The notes beneath the pieces are model-generated. The model saw only the letters and a list, made by a program, of their open reading frames with translations, did no database searches and was not told the origin of the DNA. The position numbers were made by a program, and so were the translations under genes. A DNA stretch of 64,000 nucleotides from Sphaerospermopsis kisseleviana NIES-73 (GTDB lineage: Bacteria > Cyanobacteriota > Cyanobacteriia > Cyanobacteriales > Nostocaceae): positions 4,950,889 to 5,014,888 of the forward strand of contig NZ_AP018314.1 in assembly GCF_002368075.1 (NCBI RefSeq). Direction: 5' to 3'. This document shows, piece after piece, positions 10,501 through 18,355 of the stretch; the stretch's first letter is position 1, and every line of letters begins with the position of its first letter.

Positions 10501-13014
10501 AAAGGCAATTAAAGGTGTGTGGAACGCGGCGGATACTGGCAAAGGAACAGCACCATATCCTAACTCTTGAAACTTCTGGTGAATTTTCTGAATTTCCGCA
10601 GTAGGACCAGCTAAAACAATTTGAGTGGGAGAATTGAAATTAGCGATCGCAATTTTCGGGAAGTTCTTCAGCACTGCTTCAACTTTGCTGATATCTTCTT
10701 TCACCGCTAACATACTACCTGCATCATGATCAGGATCTTTCGGTGCAGCCATCGCTTGACCTCTAGACTTAACCAAGTACAAATAATCTTCTTCACTCAA
10801 CACTCCCGCAGCCCACAAAGCGGTTAATTCACCAAAACTATGACCGGCGGTAAAATCAGATTGAAACCCAGCTTGTTGGAAAATAGAATACAAACCAGCA
10901 CTAAAAACACCAATTGCCGGCTGTGCATATTCTGTTCTTTGTAAAGCTGCAATTTGCTCGTTTTTCTCCGCTTCATTAAAAGTTGGATGAGGGAAAACAA
11001 CTTCCGAAATAGGCTGCAAATTATCTTTATTTAACAACCCATCCATCAACCCATACAACCTTCTTAAAGTTGGGAAATTCATCACCACCTCTCTACCCAT
11101 TTCTAGGTATTGAGAACCTTGACCAGAGAATAAAGCCACAACTTTTCCAGCTAATTCTATCCCAGAAGCACGGTAATAAATACCCTGTGGATGTTCCCAA
11201 GAAGTTGCAGATTGTTTATTTTTCAGTAAGTCAATACTAACTTTGAGTAACTTACAAGCCTCTGCTTTATTCTCAGCTACAAAACCAATTCTCGCCGCAG
11301 TTTTAGGAATACTTAGAGATTGAGATTCGAGAACCAATTGTGAATAATATCTATCACCATCGCTAGATTGCAAATTATTAAAATTTGCTTCTAACTTATT
11401 GATTAATTCACTAGGATTGGTAGCAAATAATAACATTTCACTTGCCACATTATGTAAACGATAAGCCTCTTGTTGCTCCCCTTGATATTCTTCCAAAACT
11501 ACGTGATAATTAGTGCCACCAAAACCAAAGGAACTGACACCCGCACGTCTTGGATCTTCACCTGCTGCACGTATCCAAGGTCTAGTTTCAGTGTTTAAAT
11601 AAAATGAAGAATTTTCAATATCAAGCTTCGGATTTGGTTCAGTAATATTGATAGTTGGTGGTAAAATCTTGTGGTGTAAAGCTAGGGCAGTTTTCACTAA
11701 ACTTGCTGCACCTGCGGCGGCTTTTGTATGTCCAATTTGGGATTTTACACTACCCAAAGCAATATGCTGTTTCTTGTTATCATATTGACTAAAGAAACTG
11801 TGTAAAGAAGCAAATTCTGTAGGATCTCCCGCCATTGTTCCCGTACCGTGAGCTTCCATTAAACCCACAGTTGCCGGCGAAAAACCAGCATCATTATAAG
11901 CACGTTCTAAGGCTTTAACTTGTCCTTCTTTTCGTGGTGCATAAATACTCTTGTAGCGACCATCGCTAGAAGTACCAATACCTTTAATTACAGCATAGAT
12001 TTTATCGCCATCTCTTTGGGCATCTTCTAAGCGTTTGAGAACTAACATAGCGATACCTTCACCTAACATCATCCCATCTGATTTTGCATCAAAAGGTTTG
12101 ACATTTTCGCTAGGAGAAACCGCCGGAGTTTTGCTAAAAGAAATGTAAGCCATGATGGTGTTATCGGTATCCACACCACCGGTTAACATCATATCGCTGC
12201 GATGTTCTACCAGTTCACTAATGGACATTTTTAAAGCACCAAAGGAACTAGCACAAGCAGCATCAACTACACAATTCATACCGCCAAAATTGAGACGGTT
12301 GGCAATACGTCCAGCCACAACATTTGCTAACATTCCAGGGAATGCGTTTTCATCCCATTTAACGTAAGCACTCTTAATTTTTTCGACTATTTTCTGAGTA
12401 TCTTCGTCAGATAAACCGCTACTTTTAAGAACTTTTTCCCACACAGGATATTCTAATCTGGCTGATAATGGCATACCCAATTGTTTAGCCATTGCCACAC
12501 CTAAAATAACCCCCACATTCTCCCGGTTAAAATCACGAGATTCACCATAACCAGCATCTTCCATTGCTTCTTTAGCAACTACTAAACTTAATAGTTGCGA
12601 GACATCAGTAACTTCTAAAATGCTGGGAGGAATCCCAAATTCCATCGGGTTAAAATCAACTTCAGGAAGAAAACCACCACGTTTACAATAGGTTTTATCT
12701 TCTGGAGTTCTGGGGTTAGGATCGTAGTAATCTTTGACGCTCCAATGGGTTTCAGGAACATCAGTAATACAGTCAGCTTTATTAACAATATTTGACCAGT
12801 ATTGTCTTAGGTTTCTAGCTTGTGGCAATAGAGAAGCCATCCCCACAATAGCAATAGGATTTTGTTGCAATTGTCTGTTAATTTTGTGAGTTGACATTTG
12901 ATTTTCTGACTTCATTTTTCTTTCCTCTATAAACCTAATCAAATCCTTTTCACAACTGTTAATAAGGCTCTCTAACTCTGCCAAGGCAGTATTAATTGAA
13001 TCAGCAGACATCAT
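7591..13014 (-). CDS. hglE: HglE, heterocyst glycolipid synthase: KS-AT-ACP-ACP-KR structural half
   Basis: 1807 residues. The KS spans about 50-510 (Cys254 in DAACASS, His389 in EAHGTGT, His429 in SQIGH). The AT spans about 620-930 (GHSFGE, Ser726). A long linker contains an Asn-Gly repeat (about 1042-1058) and Gln-rich helical stretches. Two nearly identical ACPs follow, each with the LGIDSIKRVEIL motif of PUFA-synthase ACPs (serines near 1358 and 1492). Residues about 1570-1807 look like the structural subdomain of a PfaA-type ketoreductase, without the catalytic half, which is in HglG. This is the entry enzyme for heterocyst glycolipid chain building. The start is a tandem ATG (13014-13009) with no clear ribosome binding site. 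Confidence 0.9.
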   Translation of the reverse strand: MMSADSINTALAELESLINSCEKDLIRFIEERKMKSENQMSTHKINRQLQQNPIAIVGMASLLPQARNLRQYWSNIVNKADCITDVPETHWSVKDYYDPNPRTPEDKTYCKRGGFLPEVDFNPMEFGIPPSILEVTDVSQLLSLVVAKEAMEDAGYGESRDFNRENVGVILGVAMAKQLGMPLSARLEYPVWEKVLKSSGLSDEDTQKIVEKIKSAYVKWDENAFPGMLANVVAGRIANRLNFGGMNCVVDAACASSFGALKMSISELVEHRSDMMLTGGVDTDNTIMAYISFSKTPAVSPSENVKPFDAKSDGMMLGEGIAMLVLKRLEDAQRDGDKIYAVIKGIGTSSDGRYKSIYAPRKEGQVKALERAYNDAGFSPATVGLMEAHGTGTMAGDPTEFASLHSFFSQYDNKKQHIALGSVKSQIGHTKAAAGAASLVKTALALHHKILPPTINITEPNPKLDIENSSFYLNTETRPWIRAAGEDPRRAGVSSFGFGGTNYHVVLEEYQGEQQEAYRLHNVASEMLLFATNPSELINKLEANFNNLQSSDGDRYYSQLVLESQSLSIPKTAARIGFVAENKAEACKLLKVSIDLLKNKQSATSWEHPQGIYYRASGIELAGKVVALFSGQGSQYLEMGREVVMNFPTLRRLYGLMDGLLNKDNLQPISEVVFPHPTFNEAEKNEQIAALQRTEYAQPAIGVFSAGLYSIFQQAGFQSDFTAGHSFGELTALWAAGVLSEEDYLYLVKSRGQAMAAPKDPDHDAGSMLAVKEDISKVEAVLKNFPKIAIANFNSPTQIVLAGPTAEIQKIHQKFQELGYGAVPLPVSAAFHTPLIAFAQKSFAIATKSVSFQNPKVPVFSNVTGKQYPQEPSAIQRVLESHLSSSVHFKQEIENIYAAGGYCFVEFGPKRILTNLVKDILGERPYITISLNPSTQKNSDRSLREAAVQLRVIGMALGNLDPYQLPETLPTKETKKALNVKLRGINYVSDKTKNAFTEALNDGFKIQGVQEIKESRNLEESKILEVKNSATSITPVTSVTSFSNGNGNGNGNGNGNGNKKTPVITSLQTVSQMNPATPVNLNPATKEQLSKVPYALAESLGGNMETPDKNTNFQQVLESLENLLNQFQNNQSDNLEIHGTYLNHQMEYAKTFFQLMQQQNALLMNSQAAETAQIKQSIMESFERSMVQFHNQQAETLRIHEQYLREQVEYTKNFFQLIQQEYSLLIDGTETTPVIPPQFTETHTQSLREFIPQNPEPTITETVVTPVNKIVETPEPVIEPINQTAPVIEQVPITKIAEPVIEKKPEPVAPVALISEPTKPAVNIDELGKNLLAITSEKTGYPIEMLEFDMDMEADLGIDSIKRVEILGGLQELYPDLPKPNLEELAEKRTIGQIVEYLGKQVTVNSSEVKNEVKGDSLQVTEEVTEEVTGYRLQVTEIEEVKQDLVIITQSPVPSTKHPDIAETLLRITSEKTGYPVEMLELDMDMEADLGIDSIKRVEILGGMQEAYPDLPKPNIEELGDLRTIGQIVNYLQKLVAGEKKKLDSYQIETQTETIKKVVDLTPPLPADPNLPRRLAKLKTLPRPDFWEYKLPERHIGLITDDGSLTTTKLAHALIEKGWKVVVLSFPQSIVPEQSPLPVGVTRLTLANMSEEHLQLLLQSITIQHGKIGAFIHLHPQFTTANLGYSETEKAIVKHIFLMAKHLKQSLTTAAELEGRVSFCTVAHLDGAFGLDYTENFGIIGAGLFGLTKSLRWEWPKVFLRAIDLHPNLDPHQSAEYIVGELYDSNRYIGEVGYSSKGRVTLIAEAE
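8640..8775. repeat. STRR-derived coding insert in the HglE inter-ACP linker
   Basis: The DNA between the two ACP domains carries two kinds of heptanucleotide tandem repeat that otherwise occur between genes in this window: CTGGGGA units (about 8648-8672) and CACCTGT/CACCTCT units (about 8710-8772). They are in frame and encode SLQVTEEVTEEVT, GYRLQVTE and ITQSPVPS. The same units occur outside genes at 35000-35030, 39745-39780 and 56460-56480. The flexible linker appears to have gained intergenic repeat DNA. Confidence 0.75.
9838..9891. repeat. Hexanucleotide repeat encoding an (Asn-Gly)n linker in HglE
   Basis: Repeated CCGTTA/CCATTT/CCGTTT hexamers encode about eight Asn-Gly pairs, at residues about 1042-1058 between the AT domain and the ACP region. 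Such a run is a flexible spacer and should vary in copy number by slippage in steps of two residues without frameshift. Confidence 0.8.
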
Positions 13015-14100
13015 GGCATAGAGTAATTTTGAGGATTGTTAATTGTTGAGCTACAGAACTTACTTAAATTTCTGTGGCTTACACATAAATAATTAAGCCA
13101 TTTGTTCTTACCAGTATTAGTTAATTTAGCTGTGTAAGAAATCAGGCATTTTCATCCATTAACACCACACGGTAAATACTGCCTTGATTTCCCTTTTAAT
13201 AATTGGATTCTTTGGTGTTTTGATGTAATTGGCTAACACTGTAAACCTGAAACGATACTATACAATGTTGTCTTTCCTTTTCTTGTTTGTTTAGAGACAT
13301 TATCAGTAAAAACTCGCGTGTGTGAGAAAAGAGAGCAGGATTTAGAAAACTCCATCCAAAGAACTTAGGATATTGTAGAAACTGGTAAAATTTTCTGAAC
13401 TTGTTTGGTTACTAATTGGTTAGTAAATTGGTTAGTTGTCTGATCACGGTAGATATGATGTCAGCATTTGTGTGAGCATTAAATTACCAGTGATTAGGAA
13501 AACAAGTTAATATATTTTATGACATTCAACCAATAAAAGCTGCCAAACTCGTTACAGAAATAACATCACCTTGAATCTAAATTCATGCAATGTGAAAAAA
13601 TACTTAAACGGTTTTATCGAGATAAGAACAGAGTTTGTTTATGGTATTTTTTCCTTTTTACTTGCAATTCATTGAATAATTGACTTGCTGCTTTTCATTA
13701 TTGAATTAATACAAAGAATAGCACAATTTGAAAAAATAGAATAGTTCACAGACAGTAAGTTTTGAAAAATATTTTTGGCTCATGAACTCAGTTTTCAATA
13801 TTCTATCAGGATCATGGTATATCCCTTTACTCGAATTTGGACAATAAAAGTTTTGTTTTAGGTGTGTTATTGTCATTTGCGCTTGCATTATCAAGAGTTT
13901 TAGAGCAACTGTCTTGTAAGCAACAAATCATTAAATACACACATTGTTGATTTGAACATAAATGTTTTTTTCTCAGAGAAACATGATAATTAGGCTGTGG
14001 TATTTGATGAATTTATAAGATAACTCAGTTTGTTACTCAAATTGGTTATTTATAAAGCAAATCTTAATTTAGTAGCTGTAATTAATTGTATTAAGACCAC
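13015..14100. other. Long divergent intergenic region of the hgl/hgd island
   Basis: About 1.1 kb of AT-rich DNA between hglE (leftward) and the rightward hgd genes, with no convincing gene. It must hold the hglE promoter and a long leader. One perfect GTA-N8-TAC (13817-13830) matches the NtcA consensus, but no well-spaced minus-10 box was found on either side. Another near match (GTA-N8-TAA) lies at 13375-13388. The size is unusual for this otherwise compact genome segment and suggests long 5' leaders or complex developmental control. Confidence 0.5.
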
Positions 14101-14114
14101 AGGAGGAACTTGTG

Positions 14115-14300
14115 ATGGAATCTTTATATTTTGACAACATCAATCGTTATTTGATCACAAAAATACAGATATCAAAGTTGATTCATGAACCTCTTATGTC
14201 ATGTTTTCAAGAAAATATATTATTTGAGTTATTTTCAGTAACAATAACAAATAAGTCCATTTACTTTGTTGACAAAATTCATTTTTTTTGGCAGAATTAG
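14115..14300 (+). CDS. Possible small protein, 61 residues, unknown
   Basis: An ATG (14115) sits seven bases after a perfect AGGAGGA (14101-14107), one of the strongest Shine-Dalgarno sequences in the window. The predicted product begins MESLYFDNINRYLITKIQ and has no recognised domain. It is rich in hydrophobic and aromatic residues. It lies between hglE and hgdB, on the hgdB strand. The ribosome binding site is the main argument for a real gene; composition alone would not support it. An alternative is that the AGGAGGA is fortuitous in a long leader. Confidence 0.35.
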   Translation: MESLYFDNINRYLITKIQISKLIHEPLMSCFQENILFELFSVTITNKSIYFVDKIHFFWQN

Positions 14301-14381
14301 ATTGAACTTTTACAGATTTTTCGATTCACTTCTCTGGAAAATCGTTCTATCGGAAACACAAAATTATTAGTTAGCTATCTT

Positions 14382-14423
14382 GTATTTCTCGCTACTTTAT
14401 CAAAGGCTAATTAAAGATAAAAC
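14382..14423 (+). promoter_or_regulatory. Putative NtcA-activated promoter of hgdB
   Basis: A perfect GTA-N8-TAC (14382-14395) is followed after exactly 22 bases by TAAAAC (14418-14423), one base off the TAN3T minus-10 box. This is the standard architecture of NtcA class II promoters in heterocyst formers. Transcription would start near 14430, giving a leader of about 210 bases before the hgdB ATG. GTA-N8-TAC occurs by chance in AT-rich DNA, so the spacing and the context carry most of the weight. Confidence 0.5.
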
Positions 14424-14640
14424 TGATGATACTTGCAAGCTAAATCACCGAGTTCAATCACTGTTGATTTTCCGGTTCATCTTGTTACCTGTAAAGATTG
14501 CAATAAACTATCACAACACTTCATACACACAAGTAATGCGACTTATCCATTAGCTAAACTTCAGATGATAAAGGATAGGTTATTTTAGGTAATTTGCGCT
14601 ATTAAAACTATACCTGAGCAAAAATAACGGGAATAAAAAT

Positions 14641-15849
14641 ATGGCAGTAAATAAAGAAAGCCAACTATTAAAAAAAGCTACCAAGCAGTGGAAAATTATT
14701 CTAGTAGTTGCAACTGCGTTAACTGCTGGTTTAGGATCTTTCTACAGTTTTTCTCAATTAAAGGGAAAATCTAATTCTCCACTTCCCGCTACTGAAAACC
14801 CATCCTCTCAACCCACTCCTGTAAAATTTGCTGTCACTGCTTTAGGAAGACTACAACCCCAAGGGGAAATTACTTATTTATCTGCTCCTAATTCCATCAA
14901 CGGTGTGCGTGTAGAAAAACTATTAGTAGCAGAAGGGGATGAAGTAACAGCAGGACAAACATTAGCTTATTTAGAAAACTATGAACGTTCAAAAACTGCA
15001 ATCAAACAAGCTTTTGATAAATTATTAGTTGCTAAATCTAAACTAGCACAGGTAAAAGCTGGAGCAAAACCCGGAGATATTAACGCTCAAAAAGCAACAA
15101 TTACTCGGTTAGAATCACAATTAAAAGGTGAAATTGCAGTACAAAACGCGACAATTAACCGCATTCAAGCTGAAGTAGAAAATGCTCAAAAAGAGAGCGA
15201 TCGCTATCAGAAATTATACAAAGATGGCGCAATTTCTGCTTCCATTGCTGATGCCAAAACTTTACAACTAAAAACAGCCCAACAACAATTAACAGAAGCA
15301 AAAGCGACACTGCAAAGAACCAAAAACACCTTACAAGATCAAATTCAAGAAGCAACTGCCAAACTCAACAGCATCAAAGAAGTACGTAGTGTAGATGTGG
15401 CATTAGCAGAAAGTGAAGTTAAAAGTGCAGAAACTGCCGTTCAACAAGCCAAAGCAGATCACGAATTAACTTACATCAAATCCCCCATAGATGGCAGAGT
15501 ATTAAAAATTCATGCCAAAAATGGCGAAGTAATAGCAACTTCTGGTTTTGCAGAACTTGGTAAAACCTCAGAAATGAATGTCATTGCTGAAGTTTATCAA
15601 ACAGATATTCAAAAAGTGAGAGTTGGACAAAAAGCTAATCTTACCAGTGCTGCATTTTCAGGAAAACTACAGGGAACAGTCAAAGAAATTGGCTGGCAAA
15701 TTGACAAACAAAGCATCTTTAGTCTTAACCCCAACTCAGATACAGATCGCAGAATTGTCGAAGTAAAAATCGCCATTGATAAACCAGCAGACAGCCAAAA
15801 AGTATCTCGTTTAACTAACTTGCAGGTAGACGTTGCTATTCAGATTTAG
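14641..15849 (+). CDS. hgdB: HgdB, DevB/HlyD-type membrane fusion protein of a glycolipid exporter
   Basis: 402 residues. One N-terminal membrane anchor (about 18-40, ILVVATALTAGLGSFYSF) is followed by a biotinyl-lipoyl-like hairpin (VTALGRLQPQGEIT onward). A long alpha-helical coiled-coil region (about 115-270, many Gln/Ala/Lys) leads to a second lipoyl half (YIKSPIDGRVLKI) and a beta-barrel. This is the periplasmic adaptor fold of DevB-type exporters. Gene order with hgdC and hgdA matches the Anabaena PCC 7120 island, where HgdB and HgdC affect the heterocyst glycolipid layer. It would connect the inner-membrane HgdC to an outer-membrane TolC-like channel. It is the first large gene of the rightward series, behind an NtcA-like promoter. 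Confidence 0.87.
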   Translation: MAVNKESQLLKKATKQWKIILVVATALTAGLGSFYSFSQLKGKSNSPLPATENPSSQPTPVKFAVTALGRLQPQGEITYLSAPNSINGVRVEKLLVAEGDEVTAGQTLAYLENYERSKTAIKQAFDKLLVAKSKLAQVKAGAKPGDINAQKATITRLESQLKGEIAVQNATINRIQAEVENAQKESDRYQKLYKDGAISASIADAKTLQLKTAQQQLTEAKATLQRTKNTLQDQIQEATAKLNSIKEVRSVDVALAESEVKSAETAVQQAKADHELTYIKSPIDGRVLKIHAKNGEVIATSGFAELGKTSEMNVIAEVYQTDIQKVRVGQKANLTSAAFSGKLQGTVKEIGWQIDKQSIFSLNPNSDTDRRIVEVKIAIDKPADSQKVSRLTNLQVDVAIQI

Positions 15850-15944
15850 TCATTAGTAGGTGATTGGGAAAATTAACTAATGCCCAATGCCCCATGCCCA
15901 ACTAATGACTAATATCTAATGAGTAATATCTAATAACAAAATAT

Positions 15945-17123
15945 ATGACCATCAAAATACCTTTAGCATGGCTACAGTTAGCCCAGCAAAAACTCCGTTT
16001 TGTTGTCGCTGTAGCCGGAATAGCCTTTATTGTGCTGCTGATGTTTATTCAACTTGGTTTCCAAGATGCACTTTATTCTAGTGCTACAGCAGTACATCAA
16101 AATCTCAAAGGAGACTTATTTTTAGTTAGTTCTCAATACAAATCTTTGACCTCAAATCAAAGTTTTAATCGCAATCGTTTATATCAAACATTAGGGTTTA
16201 ATGGTGTAGAATCAGTTAGCCCGATGTATTTGCAATTTGCAAAGCTAAAAAATCCAGAAACAGGCGAGAAATATTCTATTTATGTCATTGGTTTTGACCC
16301 CGGTAGACCAGTGATGAATATTCCCGAAGTGGAGCAGAATTTAGATAAACTCAAAATTCCTGATGTCATGTTGTTTGACAGATCCTCACGCCCTGAATTT
16401 GGTCCCATAGCCAAAAATTTTGAGAGAGGAAATACAGAACAAAAAATAGAAATTTTCGCATTTGATGCCTTGCAAGGTTATCGAGTCAGAGTAGGGGGTT
16501 TATTTAGTTTGGGTCCCTCCTTTGGTGTCGATGGCAATTTAATTGTCAGTGACTCAACTTTTGTAAAAATCAATCCCCTTGTACGTCCATCAGAAAAAAT
16601 AGATGTAGGTATTGTTAAACTGAAACCAGGTGTTGATCCCAAAGAAGTGTTAAAAAAATTGCGGGACAATATACCTAATGATGTACAAATTTTCACTCGT
16701 CAACAATTCATTGATTTTGAAAAAGAATATTGGGCTTCTAGAACACCCATTGGCTTTATTTTAAACTTAATGTTGACAATGGCTTCTGTCGTTGGCGTAG
16801 TCATTGTTTATCAAATTCTTTATAGCAATATTGCTACCCAATTTATTGCCTACGCCACCTTAAAAGCTATCGGTTATGCCAATGGCTATTTATTAAATGT
16901 AGTTTTTCAACAGGCACTCATTCTAGCTTTACTAGCTTATTTCCCAGGATTTATTATTTCAGTTGCTTTATATGATTTTGCTATGGAAGCAACTAAATTA
17001 CCCATCGTGATGACTTCTAATAATGCCATACTTGTTCTTACCTCTACAGTTTTGATTTGCATCACTTCCGGCGCATTAGCAATTAATAAACTGCGCTCCG
17101 CAGATCCAGCAGATATTTTCTAA
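15945..17123 (+). CDS. hgdC: HgdC, DevC-type ABC exporter permease
   Basis: 392 residues. The topology is the MacB/DevC type: an N-terminal membrane segment (about 17-40), a large periplasmic domain (about 45-265), then three membrane segments near 275-300, 320-345 and 360-385. The start MTIKIPLAWLQLAQQKLRF is characteristic of DevC proteins. It pairs with HgdB encoded 95 bases upstream. No DevA-like ATPase gene follows; the next gene is an epimerase. The transporter must therefore borrow an ATPase encoded elsewhere. It is the inner-membrane component for export or arrangement of heterocyst glycolipids. Confidence 0.87.
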   Translation: MTIKIPLAWLQLAQQKLRFVVAVAGIAFIVLLMFIQLGFQDALYSSATAVHQNLKGDLFLVSSQYKSLTSNQSFNRNRLYQTLGFNGVESVSPMYLQFAKLKNPETGEKYSIYVIGFDPGRPVMNIPEVEQNLDKLKIPDVMLFDRSSRPEFGPIAKNFERGNTEQKIEIFAFDALQGYRVRVGGLFSLGPSFGVDGNLIVSDSTFVKINPLVRPSEKIDVGIVKLKPGVDPKEVLKKLRDNIPNDVQIFTRQQFIDFEKEYWASRTPIGFILNLMLTMASVVGVVIVYQILYSNIATQFIAYATLKAIGYANGYLLNVVFQQALILALLAYFPGFIISVALYDFAMEATKLPIVMTSNNAILVLTSTVLICITSGALAINKLRSADPADIF

Positions 17124-17164
17124 ATCGTCAATAAATTAACTCAGAATATTCACTAATCAATACT

Positions 17165-18169
17165 ATGGACATCAAAAACAAAACCATTCTCATTACCGGC
17201 ACTGACGAATTTATTGGCTCTCGTGCAGCAGAATTAGCAATATCTCAAGGCATGAAAGTCAAAGGTTTACAAACTTCTCAAGTACAGGATAAAAACCTCC
17301 AAAACTTAGGAGTAGAAATTATTGTTGGTAGCATCACTGACGATAAAATAGCCCAAAAAGCTTGTCAGGGAGTAGACATTATTTTACACACTGCCCAACT
17401 AGCAGAAGAAGCAGGAGACATTAAAAGTTTTCGAGAAATTAATGTAGGAGGTACTGTCAACATAGCTAAAGCTGCTAAACAAGCAGGTGTGAAAACATTT
17501 GTTCATCTTTCCACTGTCTTAGTTTATGGCTTTAACTATAGCGATAATATTGCCGAAATAGGAACATTATCTAGTGATAATAACCCCTATTGTCAAACTA
17601 AAATTGAAGCAGAAACAGAAGTTTTAAAACTTAACTCATCCCCAGATTTTGGAGTGATCATAATTCGCGCTGGAGATGTTTATGGTCCGGGTAGTATTCC
17701 TTGGATAGTGCGCCCAGTATTAATGATGCGTCAAAAATTATTTGCCTATGCCAATGATGGTAAAGGTGTGATGAATCATCTTTATGTTGATAACTTAATT
17801 GATGCCATCTTTTTAGCAATAGAAAAAGAAGCTTATGGCGAAATATTTAATATTACAGATGGTGAAAAAACTTCTTGGAAAGAATATTTTATTCACCTCG
17901 CAGCAATGGAAGGTTTACCTGCTCCCATGTCCTTGCCTAAGGAAGAAATGAAATTGTTTCTTAAAGTGCGTAACCAAGGACAAAAACTATTTCGCAAAAA
18001 AGCTGATATCCTCCCAGAGTCAGTAGACTTTATGAGTCGTCCTTATGCTTATTCTATTGCTAAAGCTACAAGTTTATTAAACTATAAACCCAAAGTTGAT
18101 TTAGAAGAAGGCATGAAACGTACTCATCAATGGTTACAAAAAACCGACATCCAAAAATTGATGAAATAA
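17165..18169 (+). CDS. hgdA: HgdA, NAD-dependent epimerase/dehydratase (UDP-galactose 4-epimerase type)
   Basis: 334 residues, extended short-chain dehydrogenase family. The N-terminal nucleotide-binding motif is altered to ITGTDEFIGS (about 10-19; the usual pattern is TGxxGxxG). The catalytic-like Ser/Thr, Tyr and Lys are present in HLSTVLVYG and NPYCQTKIEAE (YxxxK). In Anabaena PCC 7120 the gene in this position, hgdA, is described as a UDP-galactose 4-epimerase influencing the sugar headgroup of heterocyst glycolipids. It lies 41 bases after hgdC and is probably cotranscribed. Substrate assignment is by orthology of position, not from the sequence itself. Confidence 0.82.
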   Translation: MDIKNKTILITGTDEFIGSRAAELAISQGMKVKGLQTSQVQDKNLQNLGVEIIVGSITDDKIAQKACQGVDIILHTAQLAEEAGDIKSFREINVGGTVNIAKAAKQAGVKTFVHLSTVLVYGFNYSDNIAEIGTLSSDNNPYCQTKIEAETEVLKLNSSPDFGVIIIRAGDVYGPGSIPWIVRPVLMMRQKLFAYANDGKGVMNHLYVDNLIDAIFLAIEKEAYGEIFNITDGEKTSWKEYFIHLAAMEGLPAPMSLPKEEMKLFLKVRNQGQKLFRKKADILPESVDFMSRPYAYSIAKATSLLNYKPKVDLEEGMKRTHQWLQKTDIQKLMK

Positions 18170-18355
18170 GTAATCAGTAATGTAAGTATTCAGCTATCAG
18201 TCATCAGCCCATAGCCAGGATTCAGGCGTTTTTAGTTCAGGAATGTTATCTACATCTATTTCTTTTGATTCTTTTTATTTCAATCTTTCATTTACATAGC
18301 TGATAACTGACGGCTGAATGCTTACTCAGTAATATATTTTTGTCGGGAATGGCGT

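Noticed and set aside
13817..13830. Perfect GTA-N8-TAC as an NtcA promoter for hglE
   Set aside because: No TAN3T box at 20-24 bases on either strand, and about one such site is expected by chance every 2-4 kb.
13706..13894. 62-residue minus-strand frame in the hgl divergent region
   Set aside because: No ribosome binding site, AT-rich composition and no domain; likely chance.
14641..17123. Reading hgdB-hgdC as a multidrug exporter of the general DevBC type
   Set aside because: Position beside hgdA, glycosyltransferases, hglT and hglE matches the glycolipid island, which makes the glycolipid role far more likely.
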